Below, in pieces: positions 31,352 through 39,829 of a stretch of DNA of 64,000 bases. The notes under the pieces are model-generated. The model did not search any database and was not told the DNA's origin. It saw only the letters and a list, made by a program, of their open reading frames with translations. Position 1 is the first letter of the stretch. Each line of letters begins with the position of its first letter. The position numbers were made by a program, and so were the translations under genes. Source of the stretch: Corynebacterium sp. p3-SID1056 (GTDB lineage: Bacteria > Actinomycetota > Actinomycetes > Mycobacteriales > Mycobacteriaceae). The DNA lies in contig NZ_JALXXL010000009.1 of NCBI RefSeq assembly GCF_025152525.1, forward strand, positions 62,001 through 126,000, read 5' to 3'.

Positions 31352-31504
31352 ATCGCCTGCACATCATTGGTTTTCACGCATGTTTATGTGCGCTATAAAG
31401 CACCCTTTCCAGCCCGTTTCAGACGGCCTGTGAAAAATTTTCTCACTCCGCCGCGTTTCCCCGGGAAACTTGTCTAGACAACTGGAAAAGTGGTGGAATT
31501 TCTC

Positions 31505-31540
31505 ACAGCACCCCACAGCACCCCACAGCAGCACCCCACA
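31505..31540. repeat. short tandem repeat CAGCACCCCA
   Basis: Three to four imperfect units (CAGCACCCCA, CAGCACCCCA, CAGCAGCACCCCA, CAGCAGC) lie in the spacer between tRNA-Tyr and tRNA-Thr. No function is evident. Confidence 0.75.
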
Positions 31541-31602
31541 GCAGCGCCAAAAACCAAACGCAAAAACCCACCACCTTGCAAAGAGGCAGTGGGTCAACAC
31601 TG

Positions 31603-31685
31603 TGCCAGGTAGAAGATTCGAACTTCTGAAGGCGAATGCCGGCGGATTTACAGTCCGCTCCCTTTGGCCGCTCGGGCAACCTGGC
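31603..31685 (-). tRNA. tRNA-Tyr (anticodon GTA)
   Basis: This is an 83-nt class II tRNA: acceptor GCCAGGT/ACCTGGC, anticodon loop CTGTAAA (GTA), a long variable arm (CGGCATTCGCCTTC region), T-arm AGAAG-TTCGAAT-CTTCT, discriminator A. Confidence 0.96.
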
Positions 31686-31766
31686 GTGCACCTTAAGTGC
31701 GTTGAATACCTTACAACACTACTGCCAGTAAACAACAAATCAGCAGGTCATACACACCAAGACGGG

Positions 31767-32783
31767 CTAGCCAACCCGGTCGATGGTGTAGCGCGACAGC
31801 TCGCGCAGCGCCTCGGAGGCGGGGCCTTGGGGCAGGATGTCGAGTTCGCGGTTGGCGGTGGCGAGGTAGGCGTTGACGTCGTCAAGCGCTCGCGCCCGGC
31901 CCCTCGTCTGACCGATCAAAGAAAGGGCGCGCTCGACCTCCGCATCGGTGTGCAAAGGCCCGGTGAGCATCTCGCTTAGCGCGCGGCCCGCCTCCGAGTC
32001 CTCCGCCATGGCGTAGAGGACGGGCAGGGTGAACACGCCTTCTCGCAGGTCGGTGCCGGGGGTCTTCCCGGACTCCTCGGGGTCGGAGAAGATGTCGATG
32101 ATGTCGTCGACGATCTGGAAGATCATGCCCACCGCGGCACCCAGGCGCTGGCAGCTTTCCACCACCTCGCGGCTCGCGCCGGAGTGCACGGCGCCGAGGT
32201 ACGCGGCGGAGGCGATCAGCACCCCCGTTTTCCCCTCGATCACCTTGAGGTAGTGCGCGATCGGGTCTCCGTCGCGCGCCCCGATGGATTCCAGCATCTG
32301 GCCTGTCACCAGCTCCTGGAAGGTATCGGCGAAGTGGGCGACGGTGGCGGTGTCGATCTCGCTCATGAGCCGGGAGGCGTGCGCGAACAGCACGTCGCCG
32401 GCAAGGATGGCCACGGTGTTGTCCCAGCGGCTGTTGGCCGATTCCACGCCGCGCCGCCGGTCCGCCTCGTCCATCACGTCGTCGTGGTAGAGGGTTGCCA
32501 GGTGCACCATCTCCGTCACGACGGCTGCTTTCACCACGTTTTCCGACTGCGGGCGGGGCCCAAATTCGCTACACAACAGTGCCATGAGCGGGCGGAAGCG
32601 CTTTCCGCCGGCGACGGCGAGGTGCGTGACCTTGTCGGTGATGAAGTCCTCGCCCTGCGAGAGCCGCTCGAGCAGCACGCGTTCCACCTCGCCCATCCCG
32701 TGCGCGATGCGCTGGTTGAGGGCGTCGTCGCCAAGGTCCATGGTGAACGCATGGCCTTGCGACGCGTGGCTGGCGTTGGTCAT
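31767..32783 (-). CDS. polyprenyl diphosphate synthase
   Basis: This is a 338-aa all-helical trans-prenyltransferase that would make the menaquinone side-chain precursor from IPP and an allylic diphosphate. Both Asp-rich metal sites are present: DDVMD within LYHDDVMDEADRRRG, and DDIID within IVDDIIDIF. The GKRFRP substrate motif is also there. I chose the ATG at 32783. Its neighbours (MenJ-like reductase, MenG) fit a menaquinone role. Chain length cannot be read from the sequence. Confidence 0.93.
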   Translation of the reverse strand: MTNASHASQGHAFTMDLGDDALNQRIAHGMGEVERVLLERLSQGEDFITDKVTHLAVAGGKRFRPLMALLCSEFGPRPQSENVVKAAVVTEMVHLATLYHDDVMDEADRRRGVESANSRWDNTVAILAGDVLFAHASRLMSEIDTATVAHFADTFQELVTGQMLESIGARDGDPIAHYLKVIEGKTGVLIASAAYLGAVHSGASREVVESCQRLGAAVGMIFQIVDDIIDIFSDPEESGKTPGTDLREGVFTLPVLYAMAEDSEAGRALSEMLTGPLHTDAEVERALSLIGQTRGRARALDDVNAYLATANRELDILPQGPASEALRELSRYTIDRVG

Positions 32784-32938
32784 CGATACCATCCTTTAAG
32801 GTTGGGCGAGACGGCCACGGCGCGCCTGTTTTATGGCAGCACGCAGCGGCCCACGAGTAGTGCCCTCAACCGTAGTGCAACGAGGCCCCCGGGTGAATCA
32901 GCGGGGCCGGGGTAACGTGCGAAGGAAGTGCTGGCACA

Positions 32939-34171
32939 ATGTTGGCCGTGAAGGATGTCTTTGATTGCGTTATCGTCGGCGGCGGCCCTTCCGGCTCGGT
33001 CGCGGCGATTGCCGCCCAGCGTGCGGGCCTTTCCACCCTGCTTGTCGACGCCGCCGGGCACGGCCGCGACAAAACCTGCGGCGATGGGCTCACCCCGCGG
33101 GCGGTGCACACGCTGCGCACGCTCGGCCTCGAGTCCGTCCTCCCCGCCTACCGCAATAGGGGCCTCAAGCTGCACGGCTACGGAGGCGATGTCACCGCGC
33201 CCTGGCCGCGCAGCCGCTACGGCACGTTAGGCTCGGCGAGCCCGCGCACGCTTTTCGACGCCGCACTCATCGACCAGGCCACCGCCGCAGGTGCCACCGT
33301 CTGGACCGAATGCGCGGCACACGACGCCGACTTTGACGCCCACGGCGCGATCACCACAGTCCACACTGACCGTGGCCCGGTGCGCACGCGCTGGGTGATC
33401 GTCGCCGACGGGGTGCGCTCCCCCTTCGGCAAGCGTCTCGGCCGCACCTGGCACAAGGATCAGGTCTACGGCATCGCCGCCCGCTCCTACTGCGCAAGCG
33501 CGCACAGCGAGGAGCCCTGGATGCACTCGCACGTGGAGCTGCGCGGCCCCGACGGTGCGATCCAGCCGGGCTACGGGTGGATCTTCCCGCTTGGCGACGG
33601 CACGGTCAACCTCGGCTGCGGCGCCCTGTCCACCGACGCCCGCCCCGCCAAGGTGAACACGAAGAAGCTGCTCGCGCACTACGCCCGCGAGCAGGCCGCG
33701 GACTGGGGCTTAGGCGAACCACAACAGGTCACCTCTGCCCTACTGCCGATGGGCGGTGCGGTGTCCAACGTGGCTGGCCCCAACTGGGCACTGATCGGCG
33801 ACGCCGCCGCGTGCGTCAACCCGCTCAACGGCGAGGGCATCGACTACGGCATGGAGACGGCCGTGATGGCGGTCGAGCTGTTGCGCGAGCGCGCAGACCT
33901 CACGCTCGCGTGGCCCTACGCGCTGCGCCGCGCCTACGGCGACGCCTTCGCGCTCGCTCGGACGGCGGCGCGCCTTCTGACCTACCCGCAGTTCTTGCCT
34001 GCGGCGGGCCCGCTCGCCCTGCGCGGACTCGGCGGGCGCTACCTCATGCCCGCTGCAGCACGGTTGATGGGCAACCTGATTACAGAAGAAGACACCGACC
34101 TCGTCGCCCGCGCCTGGCGCGCAGCCGGGCGAGTCGTGCCGCGCGGCAGCGCGCTGTGGGACGCTGCTTAA
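32939..34171 (+). CDS. menJ: geranylgeranyl-reductase family FAD oxidoreductase (MenJ-like)
   Basis: This is a 410-aa flavoprotein. An N-terminal dinucleotide-binding motif (DCVIVGGGPSGSVAA), a DKTCGDGLTPRAV segment and the C-terminal ALIGDAAACVNPLNGEGIDYGME FAD motif mark the geranylgeranyl reductase/MenJ group. In actinobacteria MenJ saturates one isoprene unit of menaquinone to give dihydro-menaquinone. The ATG at 32939 lies behind GAAGGAAG; a GTG 9 nt downstream is an alternative start. It is divergent from the prenyl synthase and convergent with menG. The exact substrate is inferred from context. Confidence 0.85.
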   Translation: MLAVKDVFDCVIVGGGPSGSVAAIAAQRAGLSTLLVDAAGHGRDKTCGDGLTPRAVHTLRTLGLESVLPAYRNRGLKLHGYGGDVTAPWPRSRYGTLGSASPRTLFDAALIDQATAAGATVWTECAAHDADFDAHGAITTVHTDRGPVRTRWVIVADGVRSPFGKRLGRTWHKDQVYGIAARSYCASAHSEEPWMHSHVELRGPDGAIQPGYGWIFPLGDGTVNLGCGALSTDARPAKVNTKKLLAHYAREQAADWGLGEPQQVTSALLPMGGAVSNVAGPNWALIGDAAACVNPLNGEGIDYGMETAVMAVELLRERADLTLAWPYALRRAYGDAFALARTAARLLTYPQFLPAAGPLALRGLGGRYLMPAAARLMGNLITEEDTDLVARAWRAAGRVVPRGSALWDAA

Positions 34172-34178
34172 CCAGCGC

Positions 34179-34868
34179 TTAGCCAGCCCGCGTCGCGCTG
34201 TGCAACGCCACAATGCCGGCGCTTAGGTCCTGCCAGCCCGCGTCCTGCCAGCCGTTGCGGTTGATCGCCGCGGCGAGCTCCTCCTGGTCCGGCCAGGCGC
34301 GGATGGATTCGGCGAGGTATTCGTAGGCCTCCGCGTTGGAGGAAAAGACCTTGGCCAAAAGCGGCAGCGCGACCGGCAGGTACTCCTTGTAGAAGGTGCG
34401 GAAGCCGGGCACGACAGGGGTGGAAAACTCGTTGACTACAAGGCGACCGCCTGGCTTGGTCACGCGCGCCATCTCGCGCAGACCCGCTTCGAAGTCGTAG
34501 ACGTTGCGCAGGCCGTAGGAGATGGTGACGGCGTCGAAGGTGGCGTCGGCAAAAGGCAGGTGCATCGCATCGCCCACCACCTTGGGCACGTCGCGGTCAC
34601 GGCCGGCGGCGAGCATTCCCTGGGAGAAATCGCAGGCGACTACCCATGCGCCGGACTTGGCCAGCTCGACGGTAGAAACCGCGGTGCCCGCGGCGAGGTC
34701 AAGCACCTTCTCCCCTGGTTTCAGCTGGAGGCGCTCGCGCGTACGACGCCGCCAGTACTTGTCCAGCCCAAAGGACAGGACGGTGTTGGTGAGGTCGTAT
34801 TTTTCGCCCACGCCGTCAAACATGCCGGCGACGTCGAAGGGCTTTTTCTCCAGATCTGCCTTGGCCAT
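34179..34868 (-). CDS. menG: demethylmenaquinone methyltransferase
   Basis: This 229-aa SAM-dependent methyltransferase catalyses the last step of menaquinone synthesis. UbiE/MenG signatures are present: [25 protein letters not shown] at the N-terminus, the [23 protein letters not shown] site, and [19 protein letters not shown] chose the ATG at 34868; a TACAAT -10 ends 8 nt upstream of it, so the transcript is probably leaderless. Convergent with menJ, 7 nt between stops. Confidence 0.95.
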   Translation of the reverse strand: MAKADLEKKPFDVAGMFDGVGEKYDLTNTVLSFGLDKYWRRRTRERLQLKPGEKVLDLAAGTAVSTVELAKSGAWVVACDFSQGMLAAGRDRDVPKVVGDAMHLPFADATFDAVTISYGLRNVYDFEAGLREMARVTKPGGRLVVNEFSTPVVPGFRTFYKEYLPVALPLLAKVFSSNAEAYEYLAESIRAWPDQEELAAAINRNGWQDAGWQDLSAGIVALHSATRAG

Positions 34869-34876
34869 AGGAAAGC

Positions 34877-34882
34877 ATTGTA
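34877..34882 (-). promoter_or_regulatory. -10 box of a leaderless menG transcript
   Basis: TACAAT on the minus strand, 8 nt upstream of the menG ATG. No Shine-Dalgarno sequence is present between them. Confidence 0.55.
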
Positions 34883-34923
34883 CGGCTCCACCCCACTTCC
34901 GTGGGTGTTCGCCGGAGCTCTTC

Positions 34924-34955
34924 TTGCAATTTCGATTCACCGAAGTTTAAACTTC
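34924..34955 (+). promoter_or_regulatory. promoter with palindromic operator upstream of the Mn-type transporter
   Basis: TTGCAA (34924-34929), 16 nt, TTTAAA (34946-34951) forms a promoter. The -10 is the centre of a perfect 14-bp palindrome GAAGTTTAAACTTC (34942-34955). The position suits a metal-dependent repressor such as the DtxR/MntR protein encoded downstream. Confidence 0.5.
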
Positions 34956-34991
34956 CCTCCACCAAGACACATCGAAAGAGAAAGACACACC

Positions 34992-35900
34992 ATGATCCGA
35001 CGGGCACTCGGCGTCTGCGCCGCCCTCCTCCTCGCATGCGGCGCGACAAGCTGCGCCAACGACCCTTCATCCGGCGATGAACCGGTCGTTTTGACCACTT
35101 TCACCGTCATCCAAGACATCGCCGCCAACGTCGCCGGCGAACATCTGCGGGTGGAATCCATCACCAAACCTGGTGCCGAGATCCACGGGTACGAGCCCAC
35201 CCCGGGTGACATCGCCAAGGCCTCCGAGGCGGATCTCATCCTGGACAACGGTCTCAACCTGGAGAACTGGTTCGCCCAGTTCGTGGCAGAGCTCGACGTC
35301 CCGCACACCGTGGTTTCCGAGGGCATCGAGCCGATCGACATCACCGAAGACGCCTACGCAGGCAAACCCAACCCGCACGCCTGGATGAGCCCGAAAAATG
35401 TGCAGACCTACGTGGACAACATCGTCGACGCCTTCAGTGAGCTCGACCCGGAGCACGCCGAGCAGTACGCGGAAAACGGGGCGAGCTACAAGGCGCAGCT
35501 GCAGGAAGTCCAGGACGAGATGACGCGCGAACTTTCGGCGCTCCCCGAACAGCAGCGCGCGCTGGTGACCTGCGAGGGCGCGTTTTCCTACCTCGCCCGC
35601 GACGCCGGGCTGCAGGAGCAGTACATCTGGCCGGTCAATGCAGAAAACGAGGCGACCCCGCAGCAGATCGCCCGCACCATCGAGTTTGTCAAGCACAACG
35701 AAGTGCCCACCGTCTTCTGCGAGTCGACCGTCTCCAACGCGGCCATGCAGCAGGTTGTCGACGCCACGGGTGCCCAGCTCGGCGACACCCTCTACGTCGA
35801 TTCCCTCTCTCTTGAGGACGGTCCCGTGCCCACCTACCTGGACCTGATCAAGCACGACTCTTCCGCCATCATCGAGGGCCTGACGGGGCAAGCATCATGA
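34992..35900 (+). CDS. metal ABC transporter substrate-binding lipoprotein (Mn/Zn/Fe type)
   Basis: This 302-aa lipoprotein of the cluster A-I (PsaA/MntA/ZnuA) family captures a divalent metal outside the cell. The signal sequence ends at a lipobox (LLLAC or ATSC, residues ~13-20). Metal-ligand regions are visible: GAEIHGYEPTPGD (His), KPNPHAWMSPKNV (His), a Glu in VTCEGAFSYLARDAG and Asp in YVDSLSL. No His-rich loop is seen, which favours Mn/Fe over Zn. I chose the ATG at 34992. First gene of an operon with the ATPase and permease. Confidence 0.9.
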   Translation: MIRRALGVCAALLLACGATSCANDPSSGDEPVVLTTFTVIQDIAANVAGEHLRVESITKPGAEIHGYEPTPGDIAKASEADLILDNGLNLENWFAQFVAELDVPHTVVSEGIEPIDITEDAYAGKPNPHAWMSPKNVQTYVDNIVDAFSELDPEHAEQYAENGASYKAQLQEVQDEMTRELSALPEQQRALVTCEGAFSYLARDAGLQEQYIWPVNAENEATPQQIARTIEFVKHNEVPTVFCESTVSNAAMQQVVDATGAQLGDTLYVDSLSLEDGPVPTYLDLIKHDSSAIIEGLTGQAS

Positions 35901-36637
35901 CGCCCGCGATCAGCGTTGAGGGCGTGACCGTCCGCTACGGCGATGTGGAGGCCCTGCACTTAGCCAGCGTGTCCATCGCCCCGGGCCGCGCCTGCGGGCT
36001 CGTCGGCATGAATGGCTCTGGCAAATCCACCCTGTTCAAGACGATCATGGGCCTGGTCAAACCCGATACGGGCACAGTGCAGATCAACGGCGCGGACCCC
36101 GCTGCCGCCCGCAAGGCCCAGGTAGTCGCTTACGTCCCGCAGAGCGAAGAGGTGGATTGGCAGTTCCCGATCACCGTGCGCGAGGTCGTCATGACCGGCC
36201 GCTACGGCCACATGAGGTTGACGCGCCGCCCGCACCGCCGCGATGAGGACGCCGTCAATGAGGCCCTGGAGCGCACGCACCTGACCGACTTCGCCGATCG
36301 CCAGATCGGCCAGCTTTCGGGTGGGCAGAAGAAGCGCGCTTTCGTCGCGCGCGGCATTGCGCAGGGCGCGAGCATCATGCTTCTCGACGAGCCGTTCGCG
36401 GGCGTCGACAAGCAATCCGAAGCGACGATCACCGCACTGCTGCGCGAACTCGTCGACGACGGTGCCACGCTGTTCATCTCCACGCACGATTTCGCCGCGC
36501 TACCCGCGCTCGCGGAGGAATCCGTCCTGTTGCAAAAGCGCGTGCTCATGCACGCCCCAACCGAGGATGTGCTGCGGCCGGAGAACCTCGCACGCGCCTT
36601 CGGCATGACCCCTACCCTGACGGAGGCGAGCGCATGA
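35897..36637 (+). CDS. metal ABC transporter ATP-binding protein
   Basis: This is a 246-aa ATPase. Walker A GMNGSGKST (about residue 36), Q-loop YVPQSEEVDW, signature LSGGQKKRAFVARG, Walker B IMLLDEPFAGVD and the H-loop STHDF are all intact. The YVPQ(S)..VDW(Q)FP segment is typical of the Mn/Zn family. The start overlaps the preceding stop (ATGA), and the stop overlaps the permease start, so the three genes are translationally coupled. Confidence 0.93.
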   Translation: MTPAISVEGVTVRYGDVEALHLASVSIAPGRACGLVGMNGSGKSTLFKTIMGLVKPDTGTVQINGADPAAARKAQVVAYVPQSEEVDWQFPITVREVVMTGRYGHMRLTRRPHRRDEDAVNEALERTHLTDFADRQIGQLSGGQKKRAFVARGIAQGASIMLLDEPFAGVDKQSEATITALLRELVDDGATLFISTHDFAALPALAEESVLLQKRVLMHAPTEDVLRPENLARAFGMTPTLTEASA

Positions 36638-37503
36638 TTTCGCTGCTACTAGACCCACTCACCTACGGCTTCATGAGCCGGGCGCTGGCCACCGCGCTGA
36701 TTGCTTCCATCGTCTGCGCGATGCTGTCCTGCTGGCTCGTGCTGGTGGGCTGGTCGCTGATGGGCGATGCGGTCTCCCACGCGGTCCTGCCAGGCGTGGT
36801 GCTCTCCTACATCATCGGCGCGCCTTTCGCCGTGGGCGCCGTACTCTTCGGCTTCCTCGCGGTCGCCTTGATCGGCCTGGTGCGCAACACCTCGCGGGTC
36901 AAAGAGGACGCCGCGATCGGCATCGTGTTTACCTCGCTCTTCTCCTTCGGGCTGGTGCTCATCTCGGTCACGCCCTCGCACACGGATCTCAACCACATCA
37001 TCTTTGGCAACCTTTTGGGCGTGTCCCGCGCGGAGATGCTGCAGGTGATCGGGCTCGCCGTGCTCGTGTTCGGCGCGCTGCTGCTCAAGCGGCGGGATCT
37101 GACGCTCTACGCCTTCGACCCCATCCACGCGCACGCGATCGGGCTCAGCCCGCGCGCGCTCGGTGCCGGGTTGCTCGCCCTGCTCGCACTGACGACTGTG
37201 GTAGCGCTGCAGGTCGTGGGCGTGATCCTGGTTGTTGCCATGCTGATCATTCCCGGTGCGACGGCGTACCTGCTCACCGACTCCTTTGGCACTATGCTGC
37301 TCATCGCCCCCGCCATGGCCGCGGCCTGCGCGGTCATGGGCCTGTACTGTAGCTACTACCTGGACACCGCCACGGGAGCGATGATGGTGCTCGCGCAGGC
37401 GTGCGTGTTTACGATCGTGTACCTTTTTGGCCCCCGGGGACTTGTGTATGCCGGGGTGCGCTCACGTACACCGCGTCAGTCGCAGCACGCCCCAGCGGGA
37501 TAG
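36634..37503 (+). CDS. metal ABC transporter permease
   Basis: This is a 289-aa integral membrane protein with about eight hydrophobic segments. Family ABC-3 motifs include GWSLMGDAVSHAVLPGVVLSY and HIIFGNLLGVS. The last ~30 codons run antisense over the 3' end of the regulator gene on the other strand (95-bp convergent overlap). The C-terminal tail beyond VYLFGPRGLVYAG is polar and not conserved in type. Confidence 0.9.
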   Translation: MISLLLDPLTYGFMSRALATALIASIVCAMLSCWLVLVGWSLMGDAVSHAVLPGVVLSYIIGAPFAVGAVLFGFLAVALIGLVRNTSRVKEDAAIGIVFTSLFSFGLVLISVTPSHTDLNHIIFGNLLGVSRAEMLQVIGLAVLVFGALLLKRRDLTLYAFDPIHAHAIGLSPRALGAGLLALLALTTVVALQVVGVILVVAMLIIPGATAYLLTDSFGTMLLIAPAMAAACAVMGLYCSYYLDTATGAMMVLAQACVFTIVYLFGPRGLVYAGVRSRTPRQSQHAPAG

Positions 37504-38125
37504 TCACGCCGTCGGCCGCGTTTTGTACTTCCACTGCCCCGGAAAAGGGCGCGCCCTCGGTCACGTGGAGGTGCGAGCCGACGTTCAGGCCGTGGGCGTG
37601 TAGGAAGCGCAGCAGCTCCGGGTCTTCGTCGGAAATTCGCTCGATGACTACGTCGCTGCCTGGTTCCACCGCGCTCAGGGTGACTGCGTCGGGGGCGTGT
37701 ATCGAGCCATCGGCGGCGGGGATCGGGTCGCCGTGGGGGTCGCGCGTCGGGTGGTGCAGCAGCGCCGCCACCCGCTCCACTAACAGGTCGGAGACAGCGT
37801 GCTCGAGCTGTTCGGCCTCGTCGTGGACTTCGTCCCAGGAGTAGTCGAGCACTTGCACCAGGAAAGTCTCGATCAGCCGGTGGCGGCGCACCATCTGCAC
37901 CGCGTATGCCCTCCCCTGCTCCGTCAGCTGCACGGAGCCGTAGCGTTTGTGCGAGACGAGCTTTTGGTCAGCCAGCTTGCGCACGGTATCGGACACCGTC
38001 GACTGCTTGACGCCCAACGCCTTCGCGATCATCGAGGTGGTAGCGGGCTGGTCCGACCACTCTTCAAGCTCCCAGATCGCCTTGAGGTAATCCTGGGTGC
38101 TTGCAGACAGGTCCGAGACTGACAT
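37409..38125 (-). CDS. DtxR-family metal-dependent repressor (MntR-like)
   Basis: This is a 238-aa regulator. An N-terminal winged helix (TTSMIAKALGVKQSTVSDTVRKLADQKLV) is followed by a dimerisation/metal-binding domain (VRRHRLIETFLVQVLDYSWDEVHDEAEQLEHAVSD) with the His/Glu ligands of the family, and a C-terminal FeoA/SH3-like domain (GSHLHVTEGAPFSG). Convergent with the ABC importer, which it probably controls. TAGACT lies 8 nt before the ATG, so the mRNA may be leaderless. A DtxR proper is expected elsewhere in the genome; the neighbours favour MntR. Confidence 0.85.
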   Translation of the reverse strand: MSVSDLSASTQDYLKAIWELEEWSDQPATTSMIAKALGVKQSTVSDTVRKLADQKLVSHKRYGSVQLTEQGRAYAVQMVRRHRLIETFLVQVLDYSWDEVHDEAEQLEHAVSDLLVERVAALLHHPTRDPHGDPIPAADGSIHAPDAVTLSAVEPGSDVVIERISDEDPELLRFLHAHGLNVGSHLHVTEGAPFSGAVEVQNAADGVTIPLGRAATDAVYVSAPRHTQVPGGQKGTRS

Positions 38126-38146
38126 AGTCGGCCAGTCTACCCGGCC

Positions 38147-39346
38147 CTAAGCCCCGCGCGATTTCCGACGCCTCCCCGCCCACTTGGGCAGGGTGATGTC
38201 ATGCCCGAAGAGGTTCACCACGTTGGAGCGGTAGCCAGCCCGCGCCTGGTCGTAGTAGCCGAGGAGCTGCTCGCACAGCGCATCCCAGGTCTTATCTGCC
38301 ACGGACTCGCGTGCGTTGCGCTTGAGTTCGTCCAGGCGCGCGTCGTCGAGGAGGTAGCGGGCGGCGTCGGGAAGCTCTGCACTGAAGGTGTCGACCTCGA
38401 GCAGCAGGCCGTTTTCTCCGCCCTGGATGAGGTCGATGGGCCCGCCGGCCTTCGGGCCGATGGTGGGCACGCCGGAGGCCTGGGCTTCCTGGATGGCCTG
38501 GCAGAAGGTCTCAAACTCGCCGGTGTGCACGAACAGGTCGAGCGACGCGTAGGCGCGGGCCAGCTGCTCGCCGGAGAGCGCGCCGGTAAACACGGCAGAG
38601 GGCATGAGGTGCTCGAGCTCGTCGCGCTCCGGGCCGTCGCCCACGATGACGAGCTGGATGCCCGGGTCCTGCTCCAGCACGGCGAGGCGGCACACGCTCT
38701 TCTCGCTGGCCAGGCGGCCGACAAAACCGACAATCTTTTTCTTACCCGTCGGGTCCCACTGGTAGCGCAGCATGTCGGAGCGCTTCGCGGGGTGGAACAG
38801 TTCCGCGTCCACGCCGCGGCCCCAGCGCTTCACGTTCTTGATGCCGTGGGCCTCCAGCTCGCGGATCGCCTCTGAGGAGGGGGCGAGGTTGAGCTGGCAG
38901 CGGTTATGGATGTTGCGGGTCCAGTCCCAGGCCAGCGCCGCCACGGCGGAGAGCTGGTACTTCGTGGCGAAGCCGGCGACGTCGGTTTGGTACAGCCCCA
39001 CCGCCGGCACCCCCAGCTGCATCGCGGAAAACGCGCCCGCCCCGCCGAGCACGAACGGGCTGGCCAGGTGGATAATGTCCGGCTCGAAGTCGGCCAGGGC
39101 GGCGGTGACGTTCGTGGTCGGCACCCCGATCGGCAGCGAGTCCACCAGCGGCACGCGCATGGTGGGCACCCGCACGATGGGGAAACCGAGGTAGTCGGCG
39201 ACTTCCTCCTGGAAGTCGCGCGCGCCCGGGGCGACAATCAGTGCTTCGTGGCCATTGGCCTTGAGGTACTCGAGCACCCGGAGCACCGAGTTGGTTACTC
39301 CGTTGATGTTCGGGAGGAATGATTCCGCGACTATTCCGACTCGCAT
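38147..39346 (-). CDS. mgtA: GT4 mannosyltransferase, MgtA type
   Basis: This is a 399-aa GT-B glycosyltransferase. The N-terminal acceptor domain (VGIVAESFLPNINGVTNSVLRVLEYLKANGHEALIVAPG) and the C-terminal donor site (SGVPTIGPKAGGPIDLIQ) mark family GT4. In C. glutamicum the equivalent gene beside menG/menD encodes MgtA, a GDP-mannose-dependent enzyme that mannosylates a glucuronosyl diacylglycerol to start a lipomannan-like glycolipid. The function is inferred from that synteny and sequence type. Confidence 0.85.
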   Translation of the reverse strand: MRVGIVAESFLPNINGVTNSVLRVLEYLKANGHEALIVAPGARDFQEEVADYLGFPIVRVPTMRVPLVDSLPIGVPTTNVTAALADFEPDIIHLASPFVLGGAGAFSAMQLGVPAVGLYQTDVAGFATKYQLSAVAALAWDWTRNIHNRCQLNLAPSSEAIRELEAHGIKNVKRWGRGVDAELFHPAKRSDMLRYQWDPTGKKKIVGFVGRLASEKSVCRLAVLEQDPGIQLVIVGDGPERDELEHLMPSAVFTGALSGEQLARAYASLDLFVHTGEFETFCQAIQEAQASGVPTIGPKAGGPIDLIQGGENGLLLEVDTFSAELPDAARYLLDDARLDELKRNARESVADKTWDALCEQLLGYYDQARAGYRSNVVNLFGHDITLPKWAGRRRKSRGA

Positions 39347-39409
39347 ACTTTGCTACCTTCCCATGTCCGTGCGAACACCACTCAACCGCCTGGCAAACTT
39401 TGTGATAAC

Positions 39410-39829
39410 TCAACGTGAACGCTGCGGCACCCAGCGGCGCACCGCCAGCCACGCGGCCGCGAACACTATTGTTGCCACCACCGCTACCGAGGCGGCGGGA
39501 ATGAGCGAGAGCGCCCAGCCGCGCCCCTCCACTTTGACCAGGTTGGGATCGCTCTTCGCGTACGTCACCCAGACCTGCTGGCCCTCCCCCAGCCCCGAGG
39601 GGTAGAGCAGCCCGCTCGGCGGGGAAAAGTGCCGGCCTTCGGCGTCCTGGTACTCAATCGAGGTGCGCATGGCGCTGACCCCGGTGACTGTGGCGATGCC
39701 GCGCCCGGGATCGGCCATGATGCGCGCGTCGTTCATCGCGGCCCCACCGACCATCGCCACCGCGCCCAGCATGGCGGCCAGGTAGAGCCCCAGCACCAGC
39801 TGCCCCGCGCGCCGCTGCCACTGGATCAC
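39410..39829 (-). CDS. DUF3592-like membrane protein
   Basis: This is a 139-aa protein with two membrane segments (residues ~11-32 and ~107-128) around an extracytoplasmic beta domain (GIATVTGVSAMRTSIEYQDAEGR ... VWVTYAKSDPNLVKVEGR), the DUF3592 layout. The start overlaps the menD stop by 4 nt, so it is co-translated with menD. The role is unknown. Confidence 0.75.
   Translation of the reverse strand: MIQWQRRAGQLVLGLYLAAMLGAVAMVGGAAMNDARIMADPGRGIATVTGVSAMRTSIEYQDAEGRHFSPPSGLLYPSGLGEGQQVWVTYAKSDPNLVKVEGRGWALSLIPAASVAVVATIVFAAAWLAVRRWVPQRSR

Larger units (their letters stand above)
31262..31602 (-). other. spacer between tRNA-Tyr and tRNA-Thr
   Basis: No gene is visible. From the tRNA-Tyr end the spacer holds a hairpin with a T-run (about 31563-31600, minus strand GGTGGTGGGTTTTT), a tandem CAGCACCCCA repeat (about 31505-31540), a TTGTCTAGACAA palindrome near 31469, and a promoter for the tRNA-Thr-Met-Trp(-secE) unit. 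Confidence 0.6.

Noticed and set aside
31505..31540. Possible CRISPR-like repeat
   Set aside because: The CAGCACCCCA units are 10 nt, contiguous and without spacers, so this is a simple tandem repeat.
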